A stretch of DNA of 64,000 nt from Glomus cerebriforme (Eukaryota > Glomeromycota > Glomeromycetes > Glomerales > Glomeraceae): NCBI GenBank assembly GCA_003550305.1, contig QKYT01000220.1, forward strand, positions 61,103 through 125,102, in the 5' to 3' direction. Position 1 is the first letter of the stretch. Every line of letters begins with the position of its first letter. A model generated the notes under the pieces. It was not told the origin of the DNA. It saw nothing but the letters and a program-made list of their open reading frames with translations, and made no database searches. Made by a program: the position numbers and the translations under genes. Below are positions 48,755 to 61,057 of this stretch, in pieces.

Positions 48755-50222
48755 ATGTTTTCCTTAATCTCAATCAAAACCCCTTTTCATCGTTCTTCCG
48801 CGATCAAGCCTATCATCTTGCGTTGTTTGGCAACAGTCAGTGATAAACCCTTCACGATCGCTGCTCCTCCACCAGCACCTTATGCTAATGTAACCTCGAA
48901 GCCGCCTCGTGCAGTTTTGAAAATGAAAACGGGTGAAGTTTTTCACGGTACTTCTTTTGGTGCAGAACTCCCAACAGCTGGTGAAATTGTTTTCACCACT
49001 TCTGTCGTTGGTTACCCAGAATCAATGACTGATCCCTCCTATCGGGGTCAGATTCTTGTGTTCACCCAACCACTGATCGGTATGTTATCATCATCATCTC
49101 ATGTAATAATTCTCAAAACTTTTGAACTAAAATTTTATATTTACAACAGGCAATTATGGAGTTCCTGGTCTTTTTAAGGATCAGTATGGGCTCCTCAAGT
49201 TCTTCGAAAGTGATAGAATACAGTGCGAAGGCATAGTCGTCAACGACTATGCCACTCGCTATTCTCATTGGACAGCAGTGGAATCTTTGGGCGAATGGTG
49301 TGCGAGGCACGGAGTTCCAGCTATCACGGGAGTTGACACTCGGGCCATTGTTCATTTGTTACGTGATCGAGGGTCAACTCTCGGAAAACTTCTCGTTGGT
49401 GATGATGCTGCCAACGAGAATTTTTCGAAAATTCCTTTCGTTGACCCCAATGAGAGGAATCTTGTTTCAGAAGTCAGCACTGCGGTCCCTGTTTCTTACA
49501 ACCCTTTCGGGGACATCAAGATTGGTGTAATTGGTTTGTAATTTAAAAATTTTTTGTCGATTTTTTTTTCCAAAATTTTAACGAAATGTTTTTTTTTTCT
49601 TCTTCCTTCAAAAGATTGTGGCGTCAAAAATAACATCTTAAGAAGTTTAGTTAAACGCGGGGCGTGTGTCACAGTTTTACCATGGAACTTTGATTTTATG
49701 AAAATAAGTCATGAGTTCGATGGGATCTTTGTCTCGAATGGTCCCGGAAATCCAACCAAAGCCATGGAAACCGTGCACAACATCAGAAAAGCTTTAACAT
49801 CCTACAACCGTCCTATCTTCGGTATTTGCATGGGGAATTTACTGTTGGGAATGGCAGCCGGACTTGATGTACGGAAATTGAGATTCGGGAACCGAGCTCA
49901 CAATGTCCCAGCATTGAACATGCTGAATGGGAAGTGTCAAATCACTTCTCAAAATCACGGGTATGCTTTGAAAGATGATGTTTTCCCCCCAGGTTGGAAG
50001 AAGTACTTTGTCAACGTCAACGATGGTTCCAATGAAGGAATCATTCATAAATCTGCTCCCTTCAGGAGCGTCCAATTCCACCCGGAAGCAAAAGGAGGAC
50101 CAGAAGATACGGACTTCCTGTTTGATGAATTCCTTGACCAGGTCCGTTCCGAGAAAGTCAAACGAGAAGGAAACAAATTTTTTGTTCCCGAAACAATTCA
50201 CCACGAAACAGCACGAGTCTAA
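48755..50222 (+). CDS. CPA1: Arginine-specific carbamoyl-phosphate synthase small chain, mitochondrial
   Basis: Three exons (48755-49079, 49150-49533, 49615-50222) encode 438 residues. The N-terminus is rich in Ser, Arg and Lys without acids ([20 protein letters not shown]), a likely mitochondrial presequence. The CPSase_sm domain follows ([59 protein letters not shown]). The glutaminase domain has NGPGNP, the nucleophile Cys in [21 protein letters not shown] and the His/Glu pair in VQFHPEA. It splits glutamine and passes ammonia to the large subunit for arginine synthesis. The residue four after the catalytic Cys is Leu ([10 protein letters not shown]), where most relatives have Gln. Separation from a pyrimidine-pathway fusion protein and the upstream attenuator-like uORF support the arginine-specific role. 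Confidence 0.95.
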
Positions 50223-50540
50223 AATATTTTAAAAATCTTGGACTTTCATATTTTTTCATTCAAAAAAAAATTTCATTTTCACTTTTTTTTTTCAATTTAG
50301 AATTGCAAAAACATTTTTATTCATTCTTAATTTTTTATTTTTTTTTTTTATTTTTTTTTGGAAAAGCATGTATTTGAAGTTTAAAAAAATAAAGATTTTA
50401 AGTAGTTTGTAAATAATTTGTTTTTTTATTTCATAAAAAGTGTTCTTTTTTATTCTTCATTTTATTTTATCGAAATGTTTCATGAAAATCTTTATTCTCA
50501 AAATGAGAAACTTTCAAACAAATAATTCGATCATTTTGTT
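50223..50540. other. Convergent 3' spacer
   Basis: T-rich and A-rich 3' flanks of CPA1 and the GUCD1-like gene. Nothing else is seen. Confidence 0.4.
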
Positions 50541-51627
50541 TTACCTATTCAAATATTGATGTGATGGCATTCGAATCACAATACAATCCTCATCGGTTCC
50601 ACAAGACCTTCTTGCTCGCTCAAAATCATTCATTGAAATCATACAATATTGCTCCGTAATTCCAGGATCACGATATATAAAACAATTAGAGTTTGGGTCA
50701 AACCCGATAAGAACAATAAAGTGGCCTATTGTCAATAAACAAATAATTTATTAAAAATCTTAATTATTTGACAAAATGAAAATCCAGTTTTTAATACTTA
50801 CCAACGTAATCGTTCACTCTTAACTTATCTAAAATATAATCAAAACCACTCCATAGCGAAGCGCAACATAGTTGTTGAATCTTTTTGGGTAATATTACAA
50901 TCAGCTACTTACGCAAGAAATTGTTAAAATTCATAAACATACCTGACATAATTGACATTTTAAAAACCGAGAATTCACTAAAGCTATTATGACAAACTTA
51001 GAATTAAATAAAAGTCGTCTGAAATTTTCAAGAGGAAGTATCCTATGATTAGATACATATTTTAATATATAAATATTATTTCGGAGTTTTTTCTAATTGG
51101 GTGTTAATCATACACCAGAAAGTTTCAAAACGCACATCCGTATAACATTAACGTTATTATTCTTTGCTATTGAGAACAGTCTATTAACTCGACGCTCATC
51201 TTCGTCAAATGCTTGATAAAGAAAAAGAATGCTGACGTGAATTTAGAGAAAAAGCAAATAAGTAAATGGATTTAAAAAGAATCAAGTTTCTATAGTACAT
51301 GATCTATAAAACTTGTCGTCAGCTCTGGCCCCTGTATGCGTGGTATAAAACGTAAAGTCAAGGTCAGGAGCATAATATCGTAATAAAAACGCCTAAAAGA
51401 AAACAAGGAGTTTGATAAACCCGTTCAAATTGTCCAAAACGACTTCTAGTTCTTACCAAGTCTATTGTCCAAATACTAGAGACTGCGACTTTTTTATTAA
51501 GTTCCCATAAATTTATCCCAAAAAACCCTAAACCTCGTAAAACCATACAAACACAAGCAGGTCCACAATCAAAAGAATTTTGCTGTAACACATGAGGAAC
51601 TATAAAGTGTTCAATTGGGGTGTCCAT
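50541..51627 (-). CDS. GUCD1-like protein (C39/papain-like fold, former guanylyl cyclase domain)
   Basis: Six exons or so. The N-terminus has HFIVPHVLQQNSFDCGPACV, where the Cys sits as in cysteine-peptidase-like folds. Next come LRYYAPDLDFTFYTTHTG and DDKFYRSSFDEDERRVNRLF, then VIRMILPLENFRRLLFNSKF and VIIALVNSRFLKCQLC. The end is VGHFIVLIGFDPNSNCFIYRDP and SCGTDEDCIVI. This order matches the GUCD1 family found in plants, animals and fungi. The family was named for guanylyl cyclase activity reported in plant members. The Cys-His pair (DCGPAC and GHFIVL) instead suggests a peptidase-like hydrolase fold, and true activity is unclear. I had to place an exon at about 50986-51039 to keep the ALVNSR strand in frame, with the donor GTGCGT at about 51130. 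Confidence 0.8.
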
Positions 51628-52170
51628 GTATTTCTCTGAGTTGTATGTGGCGTAGCGTGTTTGCGAATAATTTACGTTCTTTTTCTCGTGGTAACTTAAT
51701 ATTTTGCAAACTTAGACAAGAACGTGTGTGCGATAAGGATATGGATTATGGAATAAGCAATCCTTGATAGAAAGTTATTTAAAATAATGATAGTTTAAAG
51801 AAGCAATTATATGTTTAAGTAAAGATATACAGTAAATTATAGATACTATATTTTAAGGTTTAAAAATATACCAAAAGACGCGAAATTTGCCAAATCTTAG
51901 GGCAGTGACATATATAATATATTACCTAATATTAATTTCATAGTTTGGATCGCAAAATCCGTTACTGTAACCAATCCAAATATGTGATTGCGACTGGATT
52001 GTGTAACTCAATCAGTCCAATGAATAACTAGAACATAAGTTTATGACTGATTCATAATTCAGCACAAATATTAAGTGAATTTTGATTTATTTATTACAAA
52101 TTTCTTAAATCAATCTATTTGAAAAGCTTTTTTTTTAAAAGGAATACATATAATGTGAATTTAATCTAAA
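51628..52170. other. Spacer upstream of the GUCD1-like gene
   Basis: AT-rich sequence between the GUCD1-like start and the HCCS stop. A CCAAT-like pair occurs near 51974 and 52017. Nothing else is recognised. Confidence 0.4.
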
Positions 52171-53230
52171 TCATGACCTATCCCCCTCAGTTTCTTGTCT
52201 TGTAGCTTTTACTCTTTCTTTAAGCTGTGCAAAAGTTTCTTTAGTTGCAACTTTAATTCTATCAACAGCACTATCAATAGAGTCTAATGCTGGTCGTACA
52301 TCAAGGTAAAACACAGGATTATTTCCTTCATCAGGTGCTGAATAATAATCAATTACGTAACGTACTTCTCTGCCACATCTATCAATTGTCCAATCATGAC
52401 GATCAAAAGGTGGTGGTGTACTAAATTTATTATATTTTTGGAATTAGAACTTCAATATAATACATTGATTTTATTGATTTCAAAAGAATAGGAAATAGAA
52501 GAAAAAAATGGTTACCCTAATGAAGGAAATAATTTTGATGTCCATTGTAATATTCGAGCTTTTGGACTAAGTTCTTGCGGTCGTCCTCTGAAACGTAATA
52601 ATTTTGGTCCATTACAATTGCTTTTAAATAAACAAATCGTGTAAGATGAATAAGACATATCGACTAAAGTAAGATCATCTGAAATTTTCAATCAAAAATA
52701 TCATGATAAATCCTTGTACCGCTAAAAAATACCTACCACCGTTTCATTTTCTCCCATTTAAGAATCTCATTCCAAGCTTTTTCATTTAAAAAGTTATGTA
52801 TATCAACCATAGTTTCGATGCTTTCCTCGGGAGTTTCCCAACCCTTCCTAACTAAAGCACTATAAAATTGTTGGGGAGAAGGATATTCCCAATATTCAGA
52901 ACTTCTAGCTTTTGGAATTGAAGAAACGGCACGATCAGTTGGAAGATATATTCGTTGTCCAGGTACTTGTTCTTGAGATAATTTTGGCATTTGATTATCT
53001 GGTGAAAGAGCATCCCCCGAATGTACTATTGGACAACTATTAATTGAACCATTTTTTAAATAACCATTATGTAATGTTTCGTTCTGAGAATCTTGTGTTT
53101 TTTTATGCATAGGACATCCTGAAGGAATATTATGATTACGCTGCTCGTCAAGAACATGACAAGTTAAAGTAATAATATCAGTAGTACCATTTTTTTCAGA
53201 CATAACTATATCAACTTCAGACCAATGCAC
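52171..53230 (-). CDS. CYC3: Holocytochrome-c synthase (cytochrome c heme lyase)
   Basis: Three exons (52737-53230, about 52516-52620, then 52171 to about 52420). Near the N-terminus are two Cys-Pro heme-regulatory motifs, SGCPMH and NSCPIVH. The catalytic domain shows [39 protein letters not shown], then [33 protein letters not shown] and [12 protein letters not shown], with a final Pro/Asp-rich [12 protein letters not shown]. This is the fungal CYC3/CYT2 and animal HCCS pattern, including the heme-ligand His in HNFLNE. It attaches heme to apocytochrome c in the mitochondrial intermembrane space. The true start may be the second Met ending at 53203 (MSEKNGTTD). The first intron most likely runs from GTAGGT to AAAAG, which keeps the motif order. 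Confidence 0.93.
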
Positions 53231-53391
53231 GTTTTTTTTTATTATAAAAGTTTAAATACGAAAAAAAAAGGGTGTAACTGATCAACATACTTATATCCGG
53301 ATAATAGGATAATCCGGATAAAATTCAATTTGTTGCACTGCTTATTCACATCCAATTAAAATTAGACACAAAACAAGGTGTGACAAAATTG

Positions 53392-53403
53392 TATATATAA
53401 ATA
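53392..53403 (+). promoter_or_regulatory. TATA box of the Lhs1 gene
   Basis: TATATATAAATA lies 39 bases before the start codon, with a CCAAT word at 53352-53356 further up. A 10 bp direct repeat ATCCGGATAA (53295-53304 and 53312-53321) sits between the two divergent genes and may be a regulatory site. None of this is proven. Confidence 0.5.
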
Positions 53404-53441
53404 AGTTGTCAAAAATTTCGCATCTTCAAACAAAAAAAAAA

Positions 53442-56400
53442 ATGAGATATAATTTTTTAGTACTAATTACTTTGATAGCGTTATTTGCGTTATCATTAAC
53501 TGAGGCCGCCGTAATTGCGATTGATTACGGAACCGATTGGTTTAAAGTTGCACTCGTAAAGCCAGGAATACCTCTTGATATTGTGTTAAATAGGGACTCT
53601 AAGCGTAAAACTCAATCAGCTTTGACAATACGTGGTGAAGAAAGAATTTATGGTTCCGATGCTGTTAACCTTGTGAGTGAAAATAAAACGATGGGTATTT
53701 TAATAAATGATAGCATAATATTTTATCATGATCATGACAAAATTTATATTGCAATTTAATCGTTGATCCATAGATAACGCTTGAATTGATATGAATTTAG
53801 GGTGCTCGGTTTCCACTTAATACATATTTTAGTATCAAAAAGGTTCTTGGACGATTAGTTGATGATAAAACCATAAAAGATTATCAATCAGTTTTTCCAA
53901 ATAAAATAATACCGGATCCAATTCGAGGAACAGTCGTTTTTCAACATAATGAAACTACTGTTTTCACGGTAGAAGAACTGCTTGCAATGCAATTTACTCA
54001 TGCCAAAGAACTGGCCGAAGTAACTGCACAAGAAACCATCAAAGATGTTGTAATTACGGTATTTATTGAATTTCAATGTACAATTGTAAAACGTTAATCG
54101 TATATATATATATAATATATATATATATTGAAATCCCGATTTATGCATATTTAGGTGCCTTCATATTATAATCAATTTGAAAGGCAAGCAATTTTAGATG
54201 CTGCCGATCTTGCCGGTCTACATGTTCTTTCTTTGGTCAATGATGTAACAGCCGGTGCGTTACAAAGTGTCCGTTAGTTTGTATTATTTTTAATTTAATT
54301 TTATATTAATAATTGATCTGAATTAAATTAGTTGGATTGAATTATGCTATCTCTCATTATACTTCGTTCACGGAAGAACCGCAGTATCACGTGTTTTATG
54401 ATATGGGTGCTGGTAGTACCAAGGCAAGCCTGATAAGTTTCAAAACATCAAATGTAAAAGATGTGGGACGCTTCAACAAAACAATTATCAACCTTGATGT
54501 GTTATCAGTTGGCTATGACCGATCTCTTGGTGGACAAGAATTTGACATTCGCCTTCAAAGACACTTTGCAGAAGAATTTGATAAGAAATTTAGCGGGAAA
54601 TTAAAATCATCGATTTTCACATCGGAACGTGCCATGACTAAACTTTATAAGGAAGCTAATAGAATAAAACAAATTCTTAGTGCAAACACAGATGCTATTG
54701 CTTCGGTTAGTATCAAAGTTTAATAATTATTTCAACATACATAATATCTGAATTATGCATTAAATTTCAGATAGAAAACTTACACGAAGAGCATGATTTC
54801 CGTCTCGCTGTAACGAGAAGTGAACTTGAAAAAATGACGTCTGATCTTAGAAATCGTGTCGGTGGACCTATTAAAACGGCATTGAATAATGCTAAATTGA
54901 CTTTGGTAAGTCTTCTATTCACGCTATAAATTACTTTATTGAAATTTATTTACGCATTTTCCTGCTTATAATAGGCTGGCATTCGATCTTGCGTGTTAGT
55001 TGGTGGTGGAGTTCGTGTTCCATCAATTCTAGCTGAGCTCAAAGATATTATTGGAGAGTAGGTACAGCTGAAGTTTTATTTATATTCTTATAATATGAAA
55101 TATATAATTTTATTATTATTTATAGGGATAAGATTGCTCAGAATGTGAATGGCGATGAAGCTGCTGTACTTGGTATGTTTTGCTCTTTATGCTTTTGGAT
55201 GTTGTACATAATATTTAATTTTCGATTGTCTTTTTTATGACAGGTGCTGCCTTTAGAGGAGCTGGATTAAGTCGTCAATTTAAAGTAAAGGAAATCAAAG
55301 TTAAAGATATAACTCCTTATTCTATTGAAGTTAATCATTCTTCTGAACCAAAAGAGTCTGAAGATGGTAACAAATAAGTGCCTTATTACTAAGATTTTAA
55401 TTTTAAACAAATCGAAGTTTTTCTAATGAATGTTGTTCTTTAGGCACTTTAAAATCTAAAGAATATCATACGGTGTTGTTTAATCAATTTACTGCAGTTG
55501 GAACGCGTAAAATAATGAGTTTCCCACGTATAAGCGATTTCAATTTTTCGTTAAATTACGCTATATTAGATGAGGCCACGAAAGATTTTGGGTCTGCAAA
55601 TATTGCAATTGCGAAAATTACTGGTTTAACTGCCGCCATTAAACAATTTAACGATGATGGCGTAGACCGCCCTAAAGTTAAAGTTACTTTGCAATTGTCT
55701 GAATCTGGTATAGTTTCTGCTACGGATGCAATAGCGACTATAGAACAACAGTCTTTCACAGGAAAGTAGAACCTAAATTTTAATAAATTGTTTTAAATTA
55801 TTATTATTTAAAACTGTTTTAGTTAATTTTTTTTCTCTGGGGAACAATTTTCATATAATAGATAAATTCAAATCATTTTTTGGTGTTAATGGAAACAAAT
55901 CAGAAGAATCAATTAAAGAAGTTCCATTACCAGATGTGAGTTGAATGAAGATTGAATTATTTCCTTTAAATTTGAATAAATTAATAAATTATATATAATA
56001 ATTATATAGGAAATACCAAGTTCCTCCGTGAATGCATCAGAACCTACATCGGAAGCAAATGCAACTCAGACCAATGTTAATGAATCTGTACAAAAACAAA
56101 CCAAAATAGAAACGATAAATTTGAATCTTGAGGTAGAATATGTTGGCATTAAGCCTTTGGGCGTAAATGAAAAAGAAGAATCAATCAAACGGTAAATTGT
56201 TGGGTTGTTTTTTTTATTTCATATATATTTTTTTGTTTAGTAATATTTTATGAATAATTAGACTTCTTGCAATGGATGCTTCTGATCGCCAACGACGAGC
56301 TCGCGAGGAAGCAAGAAATAGCTTAGAAGCTTTTGTTTATCATGCACAGGATTTCCTTCAAAATGAAGTAGTATTACAAGTTAGTACAGACAGTCAACGC

Positions 56401-57086
56401 GCTGAATTATTATCAAAGTTGTCTGAAACATCTGACTGGTTATACGGAGAAGGTGAAGAAGCTCAGACCGCAGAATTTAGGATGCGTCTCAATAATCTCA
56501 AGTTTGTAGAATTTTTATTACCAAATTTAAGAGTTTGATAAATATCAAAATATTAAAATTCTTTTTATTTAGACTACTTGAACAACCTATCGCATATAGA
56601 CGGGAAGAACGCATCAAACTTCCGGATGCAATTTTTACAATCAAAACTGCTATCAATAGTACTCGTGCCTTTGTTGACGGGATCAAAACAAATACTACAG
56701 CCGATCGTTATCATACAGACGAGGAACTTGACAAATTATTAAGTGTATGCGGAAAAGTCGAAGAATGGCTCAATGAGAAACTAGAGATACAAGAAAAAAC
56801 ATCACCCCATGTTGATCCCATTTTGATTACAAGTGATATTAATAAAAAATTAAATGAAATAGAACAACAATTTTTAATTTTGGTTTCCAAGAAGTCACCA
56901 AGGAAACCTAAAGCCACTACAAAAACAACAGAAGATACCAAAGCGACAATGGCTGATGAGCAAAGCACTAGTAAAGGTAGTACTACCGAATCTGTTGATC
57001 AACCAACCACTACAACAATGACCTTTGAATCTAAAGAAACCGGAGAGCCAACAACTTCAGCAAAAGAAAAACATGACGAATTATAA
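53442..57086 (+). CDS. LHS1: ER Hsp70-like chaperone Lhs1 (Grp170/HYOU1)
   Basis: A signal peptide ([22 protein letters not shown]) precedes [20 protein letters not shown], the Grp170-type Hsp70 nucleotide-binding domain. Further marks are [57 protein letters not shown] and [12 protein letters not shown]. The peptide-binding part and long acidic linker (55300-56150) are followed by a helical C-terminal domain with Lys/Thr-rich segments, ending KEKHDEL. His-Asp-Glu-Leu is the ER-retention signal. Lhs1/Grp170 is the nucleotide-exchange factor for BiP/Kar2 and a holdase. About a dozen exons; the intron at 54060-54154 carries a (TA)n run. The start at 53442 is the first ATG before the signal peptide and lies 39 bases after a TATA box. 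Confidence 0.95.
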
Positions 57087-57533
57087 AAGAAACAACTAAC
57101 ATTGGTCATTGTTATTTTTGAACATTATTATTATAAAGCTTATTTGTATAGAAATTTTTAAACAATTAGAATCATTTTTTCGATAGTAAAATATCTGACC
57201 TTTTGATTTTGATAATAAACATATTAATCAATTATACTTTATATATATAGTATATATTTTTTGAATAAAAAAAAGTTATCTGGAATATTTGAGGGAAAAT
57301 TTTCATGATCCAGATTTTTTCCTAAAAATTTTTAATATGAATCAGTCATTCAGTCATGAAAAAAATCCGGTATATTTTACGAATCTCTGGCCGGTAAATT
57401 TTCAGAGACGGATTGGCAATTAAATGATGATTGGTTCTAAATTTTCATCACACATCGCAAATCATATAATCTGAACCGTTTTCAATTTTAAAGTTCTCTC
57501 TCTTACTTCCATCCATTTTGTTGCTATTTGACA

Positions 57534-58199
57534 ATGGTGAGTGTTAGATAACTCAAAGAATTGCGATTAAGCGATTACATACAATCATTTTGCATATTAG
57601 TTTAAAATTATAAATCTTTCTTTTTTTTAAAAAAAAAAATAAAATAATTATATCCTAAGACCACAAAGAGAAGAAACCACGGACGTAACAAACATGGGCG
57701 TGGTCATGTCAAGCCAGTTCGGTGTTCTAACTGTGCTCGCTGCGTGCCAAAGGTACAACATCGACAAATAATTTTTATTCATGTTTAATGGAATAAATAG
57801 ATTATCAAATTTGTAATTCAATTATTCTTACATAATAAAAAAAAAAAATTAGGACAAAGCCATCAAACGTTTTACTGTTCGTAACATGGTAGAGAGTGCT
57901 GCTATTCGTGATATCACTGATGCATCCGTTTACACAGGTATTATTTACATAATTTTGAATTCGTAAACACAAATAAATTAATTATTATTAAAGTTTGAAA
58001 ATAATCCATTATTTAAGAATATGCCCTTCCAAAATTATATATCAAGCTACATTACTGTGTGTCTTGCGCGATTCATTCTCACGTAGTTAGAGTTAGATCA
58101 CGTGAAGGCCGTCGTAATCGCGCTCCTCCACCAAGAATTCGATATAATAAGGATGGGAAAAAGATTAATCCTAATGTTCAACAAAAAGTAACTACATAA
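57534..58199 (+). CDS. RPS26: 40S ribosomal protein eS26
   Basis: Four exons (57534-57536, 57660-57752, 57853-57937, 58018-58199) sum to 363 bases, 120 residues plus stop, the normal size. It reads [52 protein letters not shown] and [22 protein letters not shown]. The two CxxC pairs (CSNC and CVSC) form the zinc site. The tail [15 protein letters not shown] is typical. It sits at the mRNA exit of the 40S subunit. Exon 1 holds only the start codon, followed directly by gtgagt. A long, less AT-biased 5' leader with a C/T tract precedes it, and codons are GC-richer than those of nearby genes, as expected for a highly expressed gene. Confidence 0.98.
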
Positions 58200-59614
58200 A
58201 ATGGCAACAATGGGTTTTTCTCTAGTTTATTATTATTAAACGTGGTTTATCAATATAATATTAATAAATAAATTTTTAACAAATAAGAAATGTTTATACT
58301 TATAACTGTTGAGAAAAATATTACCAAAAGCTGTTCAAAAAGAAACGCCTGGCACAAGCACATCCATGCTGATTCTGACAACAAAAGATCAAGTAAAATT
58401 TGAATTATTGTGATTTTTATAAAGGAAAACAGTCGGGAAATATTTAAATACAATTAACCAAGGTCAATTAACTTTTCCTTAAGTTTGGGCTATTTAAATT
58501 TCTTTATTATTATTATAAATACAATAATACATGTCAAGAACATATGGAAGATCAGTTTGCAGAAAGGTGAATTAGCGACAATTGTAATGAATACCGGTAT
58601 TTTTTGTTCAACTTCATATTCTTATAGCTTTGTATCTCAACAATACCCTAATAAAATCTCAATTCTCAACAGAAGGGTAAGTGCAAAGTGTTTTTAATAA
58701 ACTATATATATTATTTTTAAATTGTCTAAAACCAAAGAAATCATATATATATAGAGAAACTGATCACGTTGTGTTTCAAATTAAAGCATTTTCAATAATT
58801 ACTATATATCAAATAAGAGAAAGAAATAAAAGGTTTGTAACAATTTATTATATTCGCAAAAATAATTCATACCTTTTGGTTTAAATCACAAAGACGCTGA
58901 AGATTCATGATGAAATGATTGGATAATATACATGCTAATACAGAAAAATTTTATTGAGAATTTGCATTTTGCGATGAGAATTGATTCTTGATAATTGGGA
59001 TCTGCAAAACAATGTGTTTTCGTAACACAAAATTATGATCAGTTGTATAAAATACTCCAGGATTTTTAAAAAAGTAAAAAAAGTTTAAAAAAAGGTTTGT
59101 AGGAAGTCAGTTTGTTATTTACATTTTTTGGACAAATAATATAGTTACATGAAATACAAGTCATTGCAAACGGCATTTTCACTATTTTGACTCGAAGTAC
59201 CACTTTGAATACAATAAATGGGTTATCTAAACTTGGTTTTCTGTATCTTAATCACTTAATGGTTAATGAAGGAAAAAATATTTATGCAATACAACAGAGA
59301 GATTATGGAAATCAAGCTTTAGCCCAAGAATAAATGCACTTATGCAGTTGTTACTATTTCTGCTTCCCAACCTTAATTAAGAGCTAATCCCATATCAATA
59401 AGCTAGAAACTTTTTTTTGTTTATCTTCAGTGATGATATCTTCTACACAATGTTACTCAGTATCATTACAAAATAAGAAATTAGAATTTTACAAAAAAAA
59501 AAATATTGATATTCGGATGACATAATTAAATAATCATGTGATTTGTAGTTTTCGGTACATAAATACTAACTTTTAGTCAGGAATATTTTCTGTTCTATTT
59601 TGAACACTTCTACA
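58200..59614. other. 1.4 kb gene-free spacer
   Basis: Between RPS26 and the snurportin gene. Open frames of up to 70 codons (for example 58485-58697) have no recognisable motif and look like decayed or chance sequence. The far right part must hold the snurportin promoter. Confidence 0.4.
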
Positions 59615-61057
59615 ATGGCGAACGAGAAGTGCGAAGATAAGGAAGTAAATAATGGAAGCAGTATATCTAATAGTCAAAAATCAGTGGCCGAAGTCACATT
59701 AATAACTGAAAAAGTTAAAGAACCTGCAGCGACAGTTGACGAAGTTACTGAATTACTTTCGGCTACTTCAGTTTCTTCTTCGACAGGAGTATTTCGTCAA
59801 AAAACCTTTAAAACTTCTCCTTTACAAATAAAAGGTAAAGTTGAAACACAAGAAGAACGGAGGAAGCGAGCGTTAGAGGAACAGAAAAAGGTGAAGCCGA
59901 TCTTTTCATTATAATTGTGTCATATAGAATATTTTAACTTAATGCATTCAAACTTTTTTTTAGAGGAGGCGAGACCTTAATACTCATGCACGAAATCTAG
60001 CACTATTCAAACCGGAAGATTTTTCATCAGAAGAGGAACTAGAGTCCGATAATGAATCAATTAATAATGATTTTCCAATTGAACTAACCAAACCACTTAA
60101 GCGCAGCTTGGATGTAGATCAAGATGATAATTTGCTACAAGAACCAACTGTAGTCAAAAAAGTAAAAATCAAAGGGAAATTTAGAGAACCTCGTCGTAAA
60201 ATTAAAGGATCTAACCCATACAGAAATCAAGTAATGCATGCAGAATGGATGCAAGAAATACCATCTGATTTGGAGAAGAATTGGTATGTTGTGTTATGTC
60301 CTAAAGGCAAGCGCTGTCTTGTGATATCAGCAAAAGGTAAACCTTTGTCTAATAAAAAAATTCTGATCATTTAAAATTATCTGATAATTATTAACAAAGT
60401 TTTTTCGAATTAAGGTAAAACTGTGAGTCGATTACGCAATGGTAAGATATTAGTTTTTTTTTTATAATAAATAATTTATTGGAGCCAAATATTATTTTTT
60501 TATACACGTTAAATTCTTATTAGGAAATGTCATGAATGTTTTCGAGTCGGTTTTACCTGCAGGAGCAAATTCTTACAAGGGAAACAAAACAACTGATTAT
60601 TGTATTTTGGACTGCATTTATGATCAAACAACATTTACTTATTATGTATTGGATCTTATGTGCTGGAAAGGTCATCCAATTTATGATTGTGATACTGAAT
60701 TCAGGTTGGTACAATTATCTTTCTTAATTTCGTTGTAATCTTTTACGATTTCTATTAATTGTTTTTGGAAAAATTTTTAGATTTTATTGGCTCAACACAA
60801 AATTTACAGAAATTGAACGTCCAGCTGCGAACACTTCAACTTATAAATTTAATCCACTCAAAGCTCATTATTGTAATCAAGATAAGATATCATTCTTGAT
60901 AAAAAACCCTCATTCTTTTGGATATCGACCGGATGGATTGCTGTTTTTTAATAAACATACTCAATATGTTCTTGGCGATACTCCATTATGTGGTTGGGTT
61001 GGAATCGAAAAAGTTGAAGAAATGTTTGAAGATTTCATCAAACAAAAAAAACAATGA
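59615..61057 (+). CDS. SNUPN: Snurportin-1-like snRNP import adaptor
   Basis: The N-terminal importin-beta-binding helix is visible near 75-115 (TQEERRKRALEEQKKRRRDL then NTHARNLALF). It matches the snurportin IBB, which recognises importin beta. An acidic, Lys-rich linker follows, then the m3G-cap-binding fold: [89 protein letters not shown], and DGLLFFNKHTQYVLGDTPL with GWVGIEKV. Snurportin binds the trimethylguanosine cap of assembled U snRNPs and carries them into the nucleus. It is missing from budding yeast but present in many early-diverging fungi. The join at 59891-59965 restores the RRRD of the IBB. Confidence 0.94.

Noticed and set aside
53406..53441. Upstream extension of Lhs1 from 53406
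   Set aside because: There is no ATG at that position (it begins with TTG), and the ATG at 53442 starts directly with the signal peptide.
58485..58884. ORFs between RPS26 and snurportin
   Set aside because: No family motifs. They could be relics of an element, but I cannot show which.
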